Assembly (NCBI RefSeq): GCF_005080685.1
Contig: NZ_CP039371.1
Span: forward strand, 248,001 to 312,000
Length of the DNA: 64,000 nucleotides
Source: Pseudomonas putida
GTDB lineage: Bacteria; Pseudomonadota; Gammaproteobacteria; Pseudomonadales; Pseudomonadaceae
Direction: 5' to 3'
The translations under genes and the position numbers were made by a program. Position 1 is the first letter of the stretch; each line of letters opens with the position of its first letter. The notes below the pieces were generated by a model. It did no database searches. It was not told the DNA's origin and was given only the letters and a program-made list of their open reading frames with translations. Positions 44,852 to 52,210 of this stretch are shown here, piece by piece.

Positions 44852-46032
44852 CAGATGGTCCCCCGGCGCGGAGGGTTTTCGTCGTTGAGGTAGTAGTTGC
44901 CGATGGCGTGGTACTTCCAGCGCACCGGGTCGTGCAGGGTGTGCACGCGGGCGTTGCGCCAGTGGCGGTCGAGGTTGTGCTCGGCCAGGGTAGCCTGGCT
45001 GCCGGCCAGCTCGAACAGCGTGGTGCCGGCGGCGAGGGCGATCTCGGTGCTGATGGCGCGGGCCTCGGCGACGGCGATGGAGGCGGCGGCGACGCTGCTC
45101 TCGGTGCTGTCCTGCTGGGCCAGGTCCAGGTACTGGCCGGCCCGTTCGAGCAGGGCTTCGCTGGCATGCAGACGGATCGCCAGTTGGCCGAAACTCTTCA
45201 GCGTCAGCGGATCGTCGCTGGCCTTGTCGACGCCGGAGTCGACCCAGGGCCGGCTGCGGGTGCGCACGAAGTGCAGGGCATCTTCATAGGCGGCGCGGGC
45301 GATGCCGGTGTCGATCGCGGCGTGGAGAATCTGCGCGAGCGGGCCGACCGGCGTCGGGCGTTCGAAGGCGCTCTGGAACGGCACCACGTCCTCGGCGCTG
45401 ACCTGCACATTGTCGAACAGCACCGAACCGCTGCCAGTGGTGCGCTGGCCGAAGCCGCTCCAATCGTCGATCACCTGCAGACCCGGGCTGTCAGCCGGGA
45501 CGAAGGCGAGGTGCTGCACGCCCTGCTCGTCGATGACCGAGGTGGGGATGCGCTGGGCGTACAGGGCGCCGGTGGCGTAGAACTTGCGGCCATCGATGCG
45601 ATAGCCGTCACCGTCGCGGGTCAGGCGGGTGGTGCGGTCGTGGGCGGTCTTGGTGCCGAGTTCGGCGAGGGCATTGCCCAGGCGTTGACCGGCCAGGACT
45701 TCCTGGTAGATGCGTCGTTGTTGCTCGGGGCTGCCGTTCACGCGCAGCACCTCAAGGGCGTAGAAGTGGTTCTGCGGGATCTGTCCGAGAGAGGCGTCCG
45801 CCTGGGCGATGCGGGCGACTACCTGGGCCAGGGTGACATTGGAGACCCCGGCGCCGCCGAATGCCTTGGGCACGCTGATGCCCCAAAGGCCAGAGCGGCT
45901 GAACAGCTCCAGTTCCGCGTGTGGCAGGCGACGTTCGCGGTCGCGCAGGGCGCTGTCGCGGCGCAGTTGCTGGGCGATTTGCTCAGCGATGGCCAGTGCC
46001 TGGGCATCGCTGCTGATTACTGATGTCGTCAT
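44851..46032 (-). CDS. SfnB-family acyl-CoA-dehydrogenase-like monooxygenase (copy 1)
   Basis: A 393-residue flavoprotein of the acyl-CoA dehydrogenase fold, SfnB/DszC sulfur-acquisition subgroup. Such enzymes use FMNH2 and O2 to oxidise sulfur compounds and lack the acyl-CoA catalytic Glu. Conserved pieces: GLWGISVPKAFGGAGVS, GQIPQNHFYALEV and the C-terminal HWRNARVHTLHDPVRWKYHA signature. ATG at 46032 with GGAGAAC upstream; the frame stays open through a REP repeat but that part is not coding. It is a paralog of the next gene upstream in the operon. Confidence 0.88.
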   Translation of the reverse strand: MTTSVISSDAQALAIAEQIAQQLRRDSALRDRERRLPHAELELFSRSGLWGISVPKAFGGAGVSNVTLAQVVARIAQADASLGQIPQNHFYALEVLRVNGSPEQQRRIYQEVLAGQRLGNALAELGTKTAHDRTTRLTRDGDGYRIDGRKFYATGALYAQRIPTSVIDEQGVQHLAFVPADSPGLQVIDDWSGFGQRTTGSGSVLFDNVQVSAEDVVPFQSAFERPTPVGPLAQILHAAIDTGIARAAYEDALHFVRTRSRPWVDSGVDKASDDPLTLKSFGQLAIRLHASEALLERAGQYLDLAQQDSTESSVAAASIAVAEARAISTEIALAAGTTLFELAGSQATLAEHNLDRHWRNARVHTLHDPVRWKYHAIGNYYLNDENPPRRGTI

Positions 46033-46049
46033 GGTGTTCTCCGGGCCTT

Positions 46050-46170
46050 GGGGCCGCTGTGCGGCCCATTCGCGGGACAAGCCCGCTCCCACAGAATCTG
46101 CGCTGATGCTCAGAGCAACGCGTACTTGTGGGAGCGGGCTTGCCCCGCGAATGGGCTGCGCAGCAGCCCC
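46050..46170. repeat. pair of convergent REP palindromes inside an operon
   Basis: 46050-46094 and 46127-46170, CGCGGGACAAGCCCGC type, with 32 bases between them. They separate the two sfnB-like paralogs on the same strand and could cause differential mRNA stability or partial termination between them. Confidence 0.88.
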
Positions 46171-46182
46171 GAGGCTTTTAAG

Positions 46183-47424
46183 TCAGATCCAGGAATGCCG
46201 CGCGGGCAGCGTGCCGTTGAGGTGATAGGCGCCCACCGCGTGATACTTCCAGCGCACTGGGTCATGCAGCGTGTGCACGCGGGCATTGCGCCAATGCCGG
46301 TCGAGGTTGTACTCGGCCAGCGTCGCGCGACTGCCGGCCAGCTCGAACAGCTTCTCGCTGGCCTGCAGGGCGATCTCGGTGGTGAGCACCTTGGCCTCGG
46401 CCACGGCAATCGATGCCCGCGCCGCGGCTGCAGCATCGATAGGCCCGGCGTTGACCTCGTCGAGCACTCGCGCGGCCTTGGCCAGCAACGCCTGGGCGGC
46501 GTGCAGCTCGAGCTTCAGGCGACCGATCTCGGCAATCACGTACAGATCCTCGCTGGCCTTCTCGACCTTGGCCTCGATCCATGGCCGCGAATACTGGCGG
46601 ACAAAGGCGATGGCGTCGTCGATCGCCGCTTCGGCGATGCCGGCGTCGATGGCCGCTTGCACCAACTGCGACGAGGCGCCCTGGATGTTCGGCAGGTCGC
46701 GCTGGCGCCAGTTGTCGATGACCAGTTCGGCATCCACCGGCACCTGGTCGAGCAGCACGGTGCCGCTGGCGGTGGTGCGCTGGCCGAAGCCGGACCAGTC
46801 GTCGACGATGCGCAGCCCAGGGCTGCCACGGCGCACGAAGGCCAGGCGCTGGCGGCCTTCATCGTCCAGCGCCTTGACCGCCACCCAATGGGCGAACAGG
46901 GCACCGGTGGAATAGAACTTCTCGCCGCTGATGCGATAGCCGTCGCCGTGACGAGTGATCCGCGCCTTGAGGGTCAAGGTGTCCTTGGTGCCACGCTCGG
47001 GGCCGGCATTGCCGATCCTCCAGCCGTCGAGCACGCTACGGAAGATCAGCGCCTGCTGGGCCTCGGTGGCGGTCACGCGCAGCAGTTGCAGCATGCCGAA
47101 CTGGTTTTGCGGAATCTGCCCCAGCGCAGGGTCTGCGGCGCTGATGATGCGAAATACTTCGGCAACGGTGGCGAAACTGACGTCGGGTCCGCCATGGGCC
47201 TTGGGCACGGTGATGCTGCCCAGGCCGCTGCGGGTGAACTGTTCGATCTCGGCCCAAGGCAGTTTGCGTTGCTGGTCGCGCCGGGCGGCCTGCTCGCGGG
47301 CCACGTCGGCCAGTTCGCGAGCGGCTTGCAGGGCTTCGGCATCGCTGCGCAGCACCTTGGCTGGCAGCAGCAGGGGCGAGCTGTCGACGTCGCTGTGGGA
47401 AAGCGGGTGTGCCTGGCTGGACAT
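46183..47424 (-). CDS. SfnB-family acyl-CoA-dehydrogenase-like monooxygenase (copy 2)
   Basis: A 413-residue paralog of the gene downstream, with matching landmarks: GLGSITVPKAHGGPDVS, GQIPQNQFGMLQL, DDWSGFGQRTTASGTVL and the shared HWRNARVHTLHDPVRWKYHA C-terminal signature. Presumed FMNH2-dependent organosulfur oxidase like DszC/SfnB. It is first in the six-gene minus-strand operon running to metI. Start at 47424, preceded by AAGGAGCG. The promoter should lie in 47425-47644, upstream of which a REP has been split by an insertion sequence. Confidence 0.87.
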   Translation of the reverse strand: MSSQAHPLSHSDVDSSPLLLPAKVLRSDAEALQAARELADVAREQAARRDQQRKLPWAEIEQFTRSGLGSITVPKAHGGPDVSFATVAEVFRIISAADPALGQIPQNQFGMLQLLRVTATEAQQALIFRSVLDGWRIGNAGPERGTKDTLTLKARITRHGDGYRISGEKFYSTGALFAHWVAVKALDDEGRQRLAFVRRGSPGLRIVDDWSGFGQRTTASGTVLLDQVPVDAELVIDNWRQRDLPNIQGASSQLVQAAIDAGIAEAAIDDAIAFVRQYSRPWIEAKVEKASEDLYVIAEIGRLKLELHAAQALLAKAARVLDEVNAGPIDAAAAARASIAVAEAKVLTTEIALQASEKLFELAGSRATLAEYNLDRHWRNARVHTLHDPVRWKYHAVGAYHLNGTLPARHSWI

Positions 47425-47644
47425 CAGTACCGCTCCTTGGCTGCACTCAATGCCCTGGCGTTACGCACTGGGGTGATTGTGATCCTGACCATACCTGACC
47501 TCACGAAAATGAATGCGTCGCTGCAGCTGATCGCGACGGACGTGTGCGGGTCCGGTGGTCCGGTTCATATACCCTAAATGCTTATTAAAGGTTTATGAAC
47601 TAACTCTTTGGAATATTGATAGAAGGGGAGATTGTTTGTGTCTG
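47425..47644 (-). promoter_or_regulatory. promoter region of the sfnB-like/metNIQ operon
   Basis: 220 bases without a gene. The AT-rich part 47570-47640 (containing TTATTAAAGGTTTATG) is where a minus-strand promoter could lie; I cannot point to a definite -35/-10 pair. Confidence 0.35.
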
Positions 47645-47673
47645 GGCCGGCCTCTTCGCGGGACAAGCCCGCT
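47645..47673. repeat. left part of a REP palindrome split by the IS
   Basis: GGCCGGCCTCTTCGCGGGAC onward to GCCCGCT at 47673, identical to the first 29 bases of the REP at 9014-9050. The remaining CCCACAGGT lies at 48846-48854, on the other side of the insertion sequence. Confidence 0.9.
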
Positions 47674-47675
47674 TG

Positions 47676-47682
47676 TATGGTT
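47676..47682. repeat. left subterminal inverted repeat of the IS
   Basis: TATGGTT, the exact reverse complement of AACCATA at 48833-48839. It would also form the -10 element (TATGGT) of a promoter when the element ends are joined. Confidence 0.7.
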
Positions 47683-47687
47683 AGACT

Positions 47688-47860
47688 TGAAGGGGTGGTG
47701 GGACTAAATACCCGATTCTGACTGTTCGCAGCAGTACAGACCGTGGGAGACATCGCCCCACCCCTTCCACCAAAGCGCCGATAAAGAATGCATCGTTTGC
47801 AAGCGACGATAGAAGCAAGCCAGCGCCTCTGGGTGAAACCCCTTCAAGCCGAAAAACCAT
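47688..47860 (+). ncRNA. candidate bridge RNA of the IS110 element
   Basis: Non-coding region between the left end and the transposase. Stem GAAGGGGTGG (47689-47698) with CCACCCCTTC (47758-47767), 10 bp perfect, encloses a target-type loop: CCCGAT at 47711-47716 resembles the left target CCCGCT, a small CTGT/ACAG hairpin follows, and GTGGGAG at 47743-47749 is the exact complement of CTCCCAC, the right target including the CT core. A second module has AAGAAT (47784-47789, like the right IS end TAGAAT), a hairpin ATCGT/ACGAT (47792-47796/47806-47810) and GCAAG (47815-47819, near-complement of the left end CTTGT). This is the layout of published IS110 bridge RNAs. Boundaries are estimates. Confidence 0.65.
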
Positions 47861-47861
47861 A
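47839..47861 (+). promoter_or_regulatory. 5'-UTR element complementary to the IS left end
   Basis: CCCCTTCAAG (47839-47848) is the exact complement of CTTGAAGGGG (47686-47695), and AACCATA (47855-47861) is the complement of TATGGTT (47676-47682). The segment ends a few bases before the transposase ribosome site GAGGAG (47866-47871), so it could control translation by switching pairing with the bridge-RNA stem. Confidence 0.5.
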
Positions 47862-47877
47862 ACGTGAGGAGCCGCCC

Positions 47878-48831
47878 ATGGCAATGCAGGTAAGCAAGTT
47901 GATCATGGGGGTGGATGTCGCGAAAGTAGAACTGGTTATCCATCACGATGATCGTGATGAGATCATCAGGCTGAAAAATTCCAAACTCGAAATCAAAAGG
48001 TGGCTGAAGCAGCAGCCTCTCAATACTGCTATCGCAGTTGAAGCAACCAATGTCTATCACCTGGACTTGGTCGAGCTGGCCCATCACCTGGGTTTTGAGG
48101 TTTATGTCATCGATGGCTTTCAACTCAGCAACTACAGAAAAAGTGTCGGTGGGCGGGTAAAAACCGATCCGTCTGATGCTCGGTTGCTGTCCCGTTTTCT
48201 GAAAAACGAAGGTGAGGACCTCCGCCCTTGGAGCCCGCCTCCTGCTGTCTACAGCAAGCTTCAGAGTCTCCTTCGGCGCAGAGCCAGATTGGTGACTGCT
48301 CGCACGGCTATGACTCAAAGCTGGGCGAATGAAAGCCTTTTGAAAACCGCCTTCGAGACCTTCTTAAAGTCGATAGATCGACTGGATCAATTGATCCAAA
48401 AGAAGATTAAAGAAGTACTCCGAGAGGCTGGGCTGCACGAGCAAGTCGCTCGCTGCCAGGCGGTAGAGGGTATTGGTTTTCTCACCGCCACCGCGTTGGT
48501 GATGGCTTTTATGAGGGGCGAATTCAAAAGCAGTGACTCGTACATTGCATTCTTGGGAATGGATCTGCGAGTGAGTGATTCCGGACAAAAGAATGGACGC
48601 CGCCGCCTCACCAAGCGAGGTTGTTCAGAAATTCGTCGCTTATTGCATAACGCTGCGATGGCTGCCAGCAGATCGGCTGCCTGGAGAGGGTTTTACGAAC
48701 AGCATCGGAGCACAGGTAAAGCCACAACCCAAGCTTTAGTAATCCTGGCAAGAAAGCTTGCGCAGGTAGCATTCGCCCTGATGAAAAATCAGGACGAATA
48801 CGTCACAAAAGGCGGGAAATTGGTTTGCTGA
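47878..48831 (+). CDS. IS110-family DEDD transposase/recombinase
   Basis: A 317-residue RNA-guided recombinase. N-terminal RuvC-like DEDD domain: Asp13 (MGVDVAK), Glu55 (AVEATN), Asp96 and Asp99 (KTDPSDARLL). Middle helical coiled region (about 125-195), then the Transposase_20 domain (about 200-317; AVEGIGFLTATALV, FLGMDLRVSDSGQKNGRRRL) and AASRSAAW with a candidate catalytic serine. All catalytic residues are present and the frame is intact, so the element may be active. ATG at 47878 after GAGGAG; an internal ATG at 47884 is possible. The codon use is less GC-rich than the neighbours, as expected for a mobile gene. Confidence 0.95.
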   Translation: MAMQVSKLIMGVDVAKVELVIHHDDRDEIIRLKNSKLEIKRWLKQQPLNTAIAVEATNVYHLDLVELAHHLGFEVYVIDGFQLSNYRKSVGGRVKTDPSDARLLSRFLKNEGEDLRPWSPPPAVYSKLQSLLRRRARLVTARTAMTQSWANESLLKTAFETFLKSIDRLDQLIQKKIKEVLREAGLHEQVARCQAVEGIGFLTATALVMAFMRGEFKSSDSYIAFLGMDLRVSDSGQKNGRRRLTKRGCSEIRRLLHNAAMAASRSAAWRGFYEQHRSTGKATTQALVILARKLAQVAFALMKNQDEYVTKGGKLVC

Positions 48832-48832
48832 A

Positions 48833-48839
48833 AACCATA
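48833..48839. repeat. right subterminal inverted repeat of the IS
   Basis: AACCATA, the exact reverse complement of TATGGTT at 47676-47682, two bases after the transposase stop. Confidence 0.7.
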
Positions 48840-48845
48840 GAATCT

Positions 48846-48916
48846 CCCACAGGTATCGCGCCACATCCGAAATCAGCACTGAATCTGTGGGAGCGGGCTT
48901 GTCCCGCGAAGAGGCC
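48846..48916. repeat. right remnant of the split REP plus its convergent partner
   Basis: 48846-48854 (CCCACAGGT) is the missing end of the REP begun at 47645. 48885-48916 (CTGTGGGAGCGGGCTTGTCC onward) is the intact convergent partner, so the IS interrupted one half of an ordinary REP pair. Confidence 0.88.
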
Positions 48917-48925
48917 CGTGAGGAC

Positions 48926-49684
48926 CTACTCGGACGCAGCGGTCCCGAGGAACTTGCGCAGAAACTGCCGGGTGCGTTCTTCCCTGGGCGCGGCGAACAA
49001 CGCCTTGGCCTCGCCCTGTTCGACGATCACGCCCTTGTCGAAAAAGATCACCCGGTTGGCCACGTCGCGGGCGAAGCTCATCTCGTGGGTGACGATGATC
49101 ATCGTGCGCTTCTCCTCGGCCAACCCGCGAATGGTCTCCAGCACCTCGCCGACCAGCTCGGGGTCCAGCGCCGAGGTGGGTTCGTCGAACAGGATCACTT
49201 CCGGTTCCATGGCCAGCGCCCGGGCGATCGCCACCCGCTGCTGCTGGCCGCCGGACAGGCGCCGGGGGTAGGCATCCTCCTTGCCCGCCAGGCCGACCTT
49301 GGCCAGCAGCCGCCGACCCAGCGCCAGCGCCTGCGCACGGGGCGTCTTCTTCACAATCACCGGTCCTTCGATGACGTTGTCCAGGGCGGTGCGGTGAGGG
49401 AACAGGTTGAAGTTCTGGAACACGAACCCGGCCTGCTGGCGCAAACGGCGAATCGCCGCTTGCTGGCTACCCAGCGGGCGATTGGCGTCGATGCTGATGT
49501 CGCCGATCTGGATGTGCCCGGCATCGGGAGTTTCCAGCAGGTTGAGGCAACGCAGGAAGGTGGTCTTGCCCGAGCCGCTGGGGCCGATGATGGCGATCAC
49601 TTCGCCGGCCTCGACGGTCAGGCCGATGCGGTCGAGCACGGTCTGGCCGTTGAAACGCTTGGTCAGGCCTTCTACCACGATCAT
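48926..49684 (-). CDS. tcyN: cystine-type polar amino-acid ABC ATPase
   Basis: A 252-residue ATPase of the polar-amino-acid class: Walker [11 protein letters not shown]-loop VFQNFNLFPH, signature LSGGQQQR, Walker B VILFDEPTSALDP, VTHEMSF. It powers the permease encoded 2 bases upstream. ATG at 49684 with CAGGAG before it. The cystine assignment comes from the operon (binding protein similar to TcyJ/FliY and a divergent serine acetyltransferase); other disulfide or sulfur amino acids are possible. Confidence 0.87.
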   Translation of the reverse strand: MIVVEGLTKRFNGQTVLDRIGLTVEAGEVIAIIGPSGSGKTTFLRCLNLLETPDAGHIQIGDISIDANRPLGSQQAAIRRLRQQAGFVFQNFNLFPHRTALDNVIEGPVIVKKTPRAQALALGRRLLAKVGLAGKEDAYPRRLSGGQQQRVAIARALAMEPEVILFDEPTSALDPELVGEVLETIRGLAEEKRTMIIVTHEMSFARDVANRVIFFDKGVIVEQGEAKALFAAPREERTRQFLRKFLGTAASE

Positions 49685-49686
49685 CG

Positions 49687-50355
49687 TCAGTGCTCCTGGT
49701 CGTGCTGATTGACCCGCGCTTCCATGCGGTTCTGGAAGTGCGCGAGGATGCTGCAGAGAATCCAGTAGATCACCGCCACCGCCAGGTACATGGTGAACAC
49801 CTCGAAGGTGCGCGCGGTAATCAGCTGGGCCTGGCGGAACAGCTCGGGGACCTGGATGGTCGCCGCCAGCGCGGTGTCCTTGACCAGCGAGATGAAACTG
49901 TTGCCCAGCGGCGGCAGGGCCGTGCGCATGGCTTGCGGCAGGATCTCCCGGCGCATTGCCTGAGCACGGGTCATGCCGATGCTGGCCGCAGCTTCCCACT
50001 GGCCGCGATCGATCGATGAAATCGCCGCCCGCAGGATCTCGCAGATGTACGCGGCCATGTTCAGCGACAGGCCGATCAGCGATGCCGGGATCGGGTCGAG
50101 CTCGATGCCGATCTGCGGCATGCCGAAGTAGATCACGAACAGCTGGACCAGCAACGGCGTGCCGCGAAAGAACGACACGTAGACACGTGCCGGCCAGTCC
50201 AGCAGCGCGGTCTTGGACAAGCGCATCAGTGCCAGGGCGAAGCCCAGCAGCAGGCCGAAGAACATGCCGCCGACGCTGAGCAGCACGGTATACCCGGCGC
50301 CCTTGAGCAGGAAGGGCGTCGAGTCGGCGACGAGTTGCAGGCTCTCGGCGATCAT
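49687..50355 (-). CDS. tcyL: cystine-type amino-acid ABC permease
   Basis: A 222-residue permease of the HisM/TcyL class with five helices; FFRGTPLLVQLFVIYFG and the EAA loop QWEAAASIGMTRAQAMRREI (shown in part) are typical. The ATG overlaps the stop of the binding-protein gene (ATGA) and its own stop is 2 bases before the ATPase start, so the three subunits are coupled in translation. Confidence 0.89.
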   Translation of the reverse strand: MIAESLQLVADSTPFLLKGAGYTVLLSVGGMFFGLLLGFALALMRLSKTALLDWPARVYVSFFRGTPLLVQLFVIYFGMPQIGIELDPIPASLIGLSLNMAAYICEILRAAISSIDRGQWEAAASIGMTRAQAMRREILPQAMRTALPPLGNSFISLVKDTALAATIQVPELFRQAQLITARTFEVFTMYLAVAVIYWILCSILAHFQNRMEARVNQHDQEH

Positions 50356-51146
50356 TTAGTCACATCGGCACCGAAGTACTTTTCCGAGAGCTTGGCCAGG
50401 GTGCCGTCGGCCTTGAGCTTGTCCAGTGCCTGGTTGATCGCGGCCAGCAGTTCCGGTTCGCCCTTGCGCAGCGCCACGCCGCTTTCCAGGCGCGAGAAGG
50501 CATCCCCGGCAAGCTCGGTGTCCTTGGCTTTCTGCGCGTATTCCAGTGCGGCCAGGCGGTCGATCAGGATGGCATCGATGCGGCCATTGCGCAGGTCGGC
50601 GAACTTGCTCGGGTCATCCTCGTAGGTGCGCACGACGGCCTTGGGCACGTCCTGTGTCACCCACTGCTCGTAGTTGGTGCCCAGGCCGACGCCGACCTTC
50701 TTGCCGGCCAGGTCCTGGGCGCCCTTGATGTTCAGTTTTTCGGCCTTTTTCTTCAGGATCAGCGCCTGGATGCCGGAAACGGTGTAGGGCTCGGAGAAGT
50801 CGTACTTTTTCTTGCGTTCCTCGGAGATGGTCACCTGGTTGACCACCACGTCCAGTCGCTTGGACTCGAGCGCTGCGAGGATGCCGTCCCATTTGGTCGG
50901 CTGGATCTTGGCCTTGACCCCCAGCTCCTTGGCCAGCAGTTCCGATAACTCGACCTCGAAGCCGGTCAGCTTGCCGTTTTCGTCCTGGAAGCTGAAGGGC
51001 GGGTAGGTGCCCTCGAGGCCTACGTTGATCACGCCTTTTTCCTGGATGGTCTTGAGTTGCTCGCCAGCGAACCCCTGGCTGAACAGGCCGCTACCGAGCA
51101 CGACGGCCAGGCTGGCGGTGAGAAGCGGTTTGACGAATTTCGACAT
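50352..51146 (-). CDS. tcyJ: cystine-type substrate-binding protein
   Basis: A 264-residue periplasmic binding protein (SBP_bac_3): signal peptide about 1-27 (LFSQGFA before GEQL), then GLEGTYPPFSFQDENGKLTG, KWDGILAALESKRLDVVVNQ and YDFSEPYTVSG, close to E. coli FliY/TcyJ. MSKFVKP at 51146 is the most likely start; MTNPGPA at 51167, which has AGG 7 bases upstream, is an alternative. Divergent from the serine acetyltransferase gene with only 120 bases between, suggesting joint control by sulfur status. Confidence 0.87.
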   Translation of the reverse strand: MSKFVKPLLTASLAVVLGSGLFSQGFAGEQLKTIQEKGVINVGLEGTYPPFSFQDENGKLTGFEVELSELLAKELGVKAKIQPTKWDGILAALESKRLDVVVNQVTISEERKKKYDFSEPYTVSGIQALILKKKAEKLNIKGAQDLAGKKVGVGLGTNYEQWVTQDVPKAVVRTYEDDPSKFADLRNGRIDAILIDRLAALEYAQKAKDTELAGDAFSRLESGVALRKGEPELLAAINQALDKLKADGTLAKLSEKYFGADVTK

Positions 51147-51266
51147 GGCAGGCCCCGGGTTGGTCATAAAGTAACCTTGAGGGTAGGCCAGGATGGGGGT
51201 GGCGTCATGGCGGCTTATGCATGACGATAAGGACAGTGAGATTAGCCGAGTTGGCAGGAGAACACC

Positions 51267-52199
51267 GTGAGCGAACAACCTTCATCCGGGCATTGGCAGT
51301 TGCACAGCATCGTCAGCGGCATGCGTGGTGCCCGTGAGCAGTGGCGTACCCGCAATGGCCGTAGCAGTGGCGAGCAGGGGGGCCGGGAACTGCCCTCGCG
51401 CGAGGCGATGCGGCATATCCTCGAGCAGCTGTGCGGGGCCTTGTTCCCGATGCGCCTGGGCCCGGTCGATCTGCGCGAGGAGAGCGAGGACTTCTATGTC
51501 GGGCATACCCTCGACGCTGCACTCACTGCGCTGCTGGCCCAGGCCCGCCTGGAGCTGCGCTATGCCGCGCGGCAGAGCAAGGCGGACCTCGCTGAAGTCG
51601 ACGCCCAGGCCCTGCGCCTGATCCAGGGCTTCGCGGCAGCCTTGCCCGAGCTGCGCGTGTTGCTCGACACCGATGTGCTCGCTGCCTACCACGGCGACCC
51701 GGCGGCGCGTAGCGTGGATGAAGTGCTGCTGTGCTACCCCGGCATCCTGGCGGTGATCCACCATCGCCTGGCCCACCATCTGTACCAGGCCGGCTTGCCG
51801 CTGCTGGCGCGTATCAGTTCGGAGCTGGCGCACTCGGCCACCGGCATCGACATCCATCCGGGCGCACAGATCGGCCCGAGCTTCTTCATCGACCACGGCA
51901 CTGGCGTGGTGATCGGCGAAACCGCGATCATCGGCGAACGGGTGCGTATCTACCAGGCGGTGACCCTGGGCGCCAAGCGCTTCCCCAGTGACGAGTCGGG
52001 CAACCTGCACAAGGGCCTGGCGCGCCACCCCATCGTCGAGGACGACGTGGTGATCTACGCCGGGGCGACCATCCTCGGGCGCATCACCATCGGCAAGGGC
52101 TCGACCATCGGCGGCAACGTGTGGCTGACCCGCAGCGTGCCGGCCGACAGCAACATCACCCAGGCCAATTTGCAGCTGGATTGCCAGGACAAGAATTGA
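51267..52199 (+). CDS. serine O-acetyltransferase (EpsC type)
   Basis: A 310-residue enzyme that acetylates serine to O-acetylserine, the carbon acceptor for sulfide in cysteine synthesis. A helical N-terminal domain (about 1-180) precedes the left-handed beta-helix (about 190-300) with hexapeptide repeats: GIDIHPGAQIGPSFFIDHGT, GVVIGETAIIGE, and AGATILGRITIGKGS. The catalytic His lies in FIDHGTG and HPGAQIG. EpsC-type proteins are longer than CysE and many resist cysteine feedback. GTG start at 51267 after CAGGAGAACACC. Likely induced with its divergent cystine transporter. Confidence 0.9.
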   Translation: MSEQPSSGHWQLHSIVSGMRGAREQWRTRNGRSSGEQGGRELPSREAMRHILEQLCGALFPMRLGPVDLREESEDFYVGHTLDAALTALLAQARLELRYAARQSKADLAEVDAQALRLIQGFAAALPELRVLLDTDVLAAYHGDPAARSVDEVLLCYPGILAVIHHRLAHHLYQAGLPLLARISSELAHSATGIDIHPGAQIGPSFFIDHGTGVVIGETAIIGERVRIYQAVTLGAKRFPSDESGNLHKGLARHPIVEDDVVIYAGATILGRITIGKGSTIGGNVWLTRSVPADSNITQANLQLDCQDKN

Positions 52200-52210
52200 G
52201 GTGAGGGGCT

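Larger units (their letters stand above)
47674..48845 (+). mobile_element. IS110-family insertion sequence in a REP target
   Basis: A 1172-bp element (counting one CT core) carrying one DEDD transposase. Both borders carry CT: REP left half ends GCCCG-CT before 47674 and the right end reads GAAT-CT at 48844-48845 followed by the REP remainder CCCACAGG. Removing 47674-48845 restores a full REP identical to others in the window. No long terminal inverted repeat, only TATGGTT/AACCATA subterminally. 204 bases of non-coding DNA lie before the transposase and only 12 after it, the IS110-group arrangement. Similar REP-targeted IS110 elements (ISPpu9, ISPpu10) are known in P. putida. Confidence 0.92.

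Noticed and set aside
46033..46092. N-terminal extension of the first SfnB-like protein
   Set aside because: The extra residues (GAGLSREWAAQRP) translate a REP; GGAGAAC before 46032 marks the real start. In atsB the same argument fails because the ribosome site lies before the repeat.
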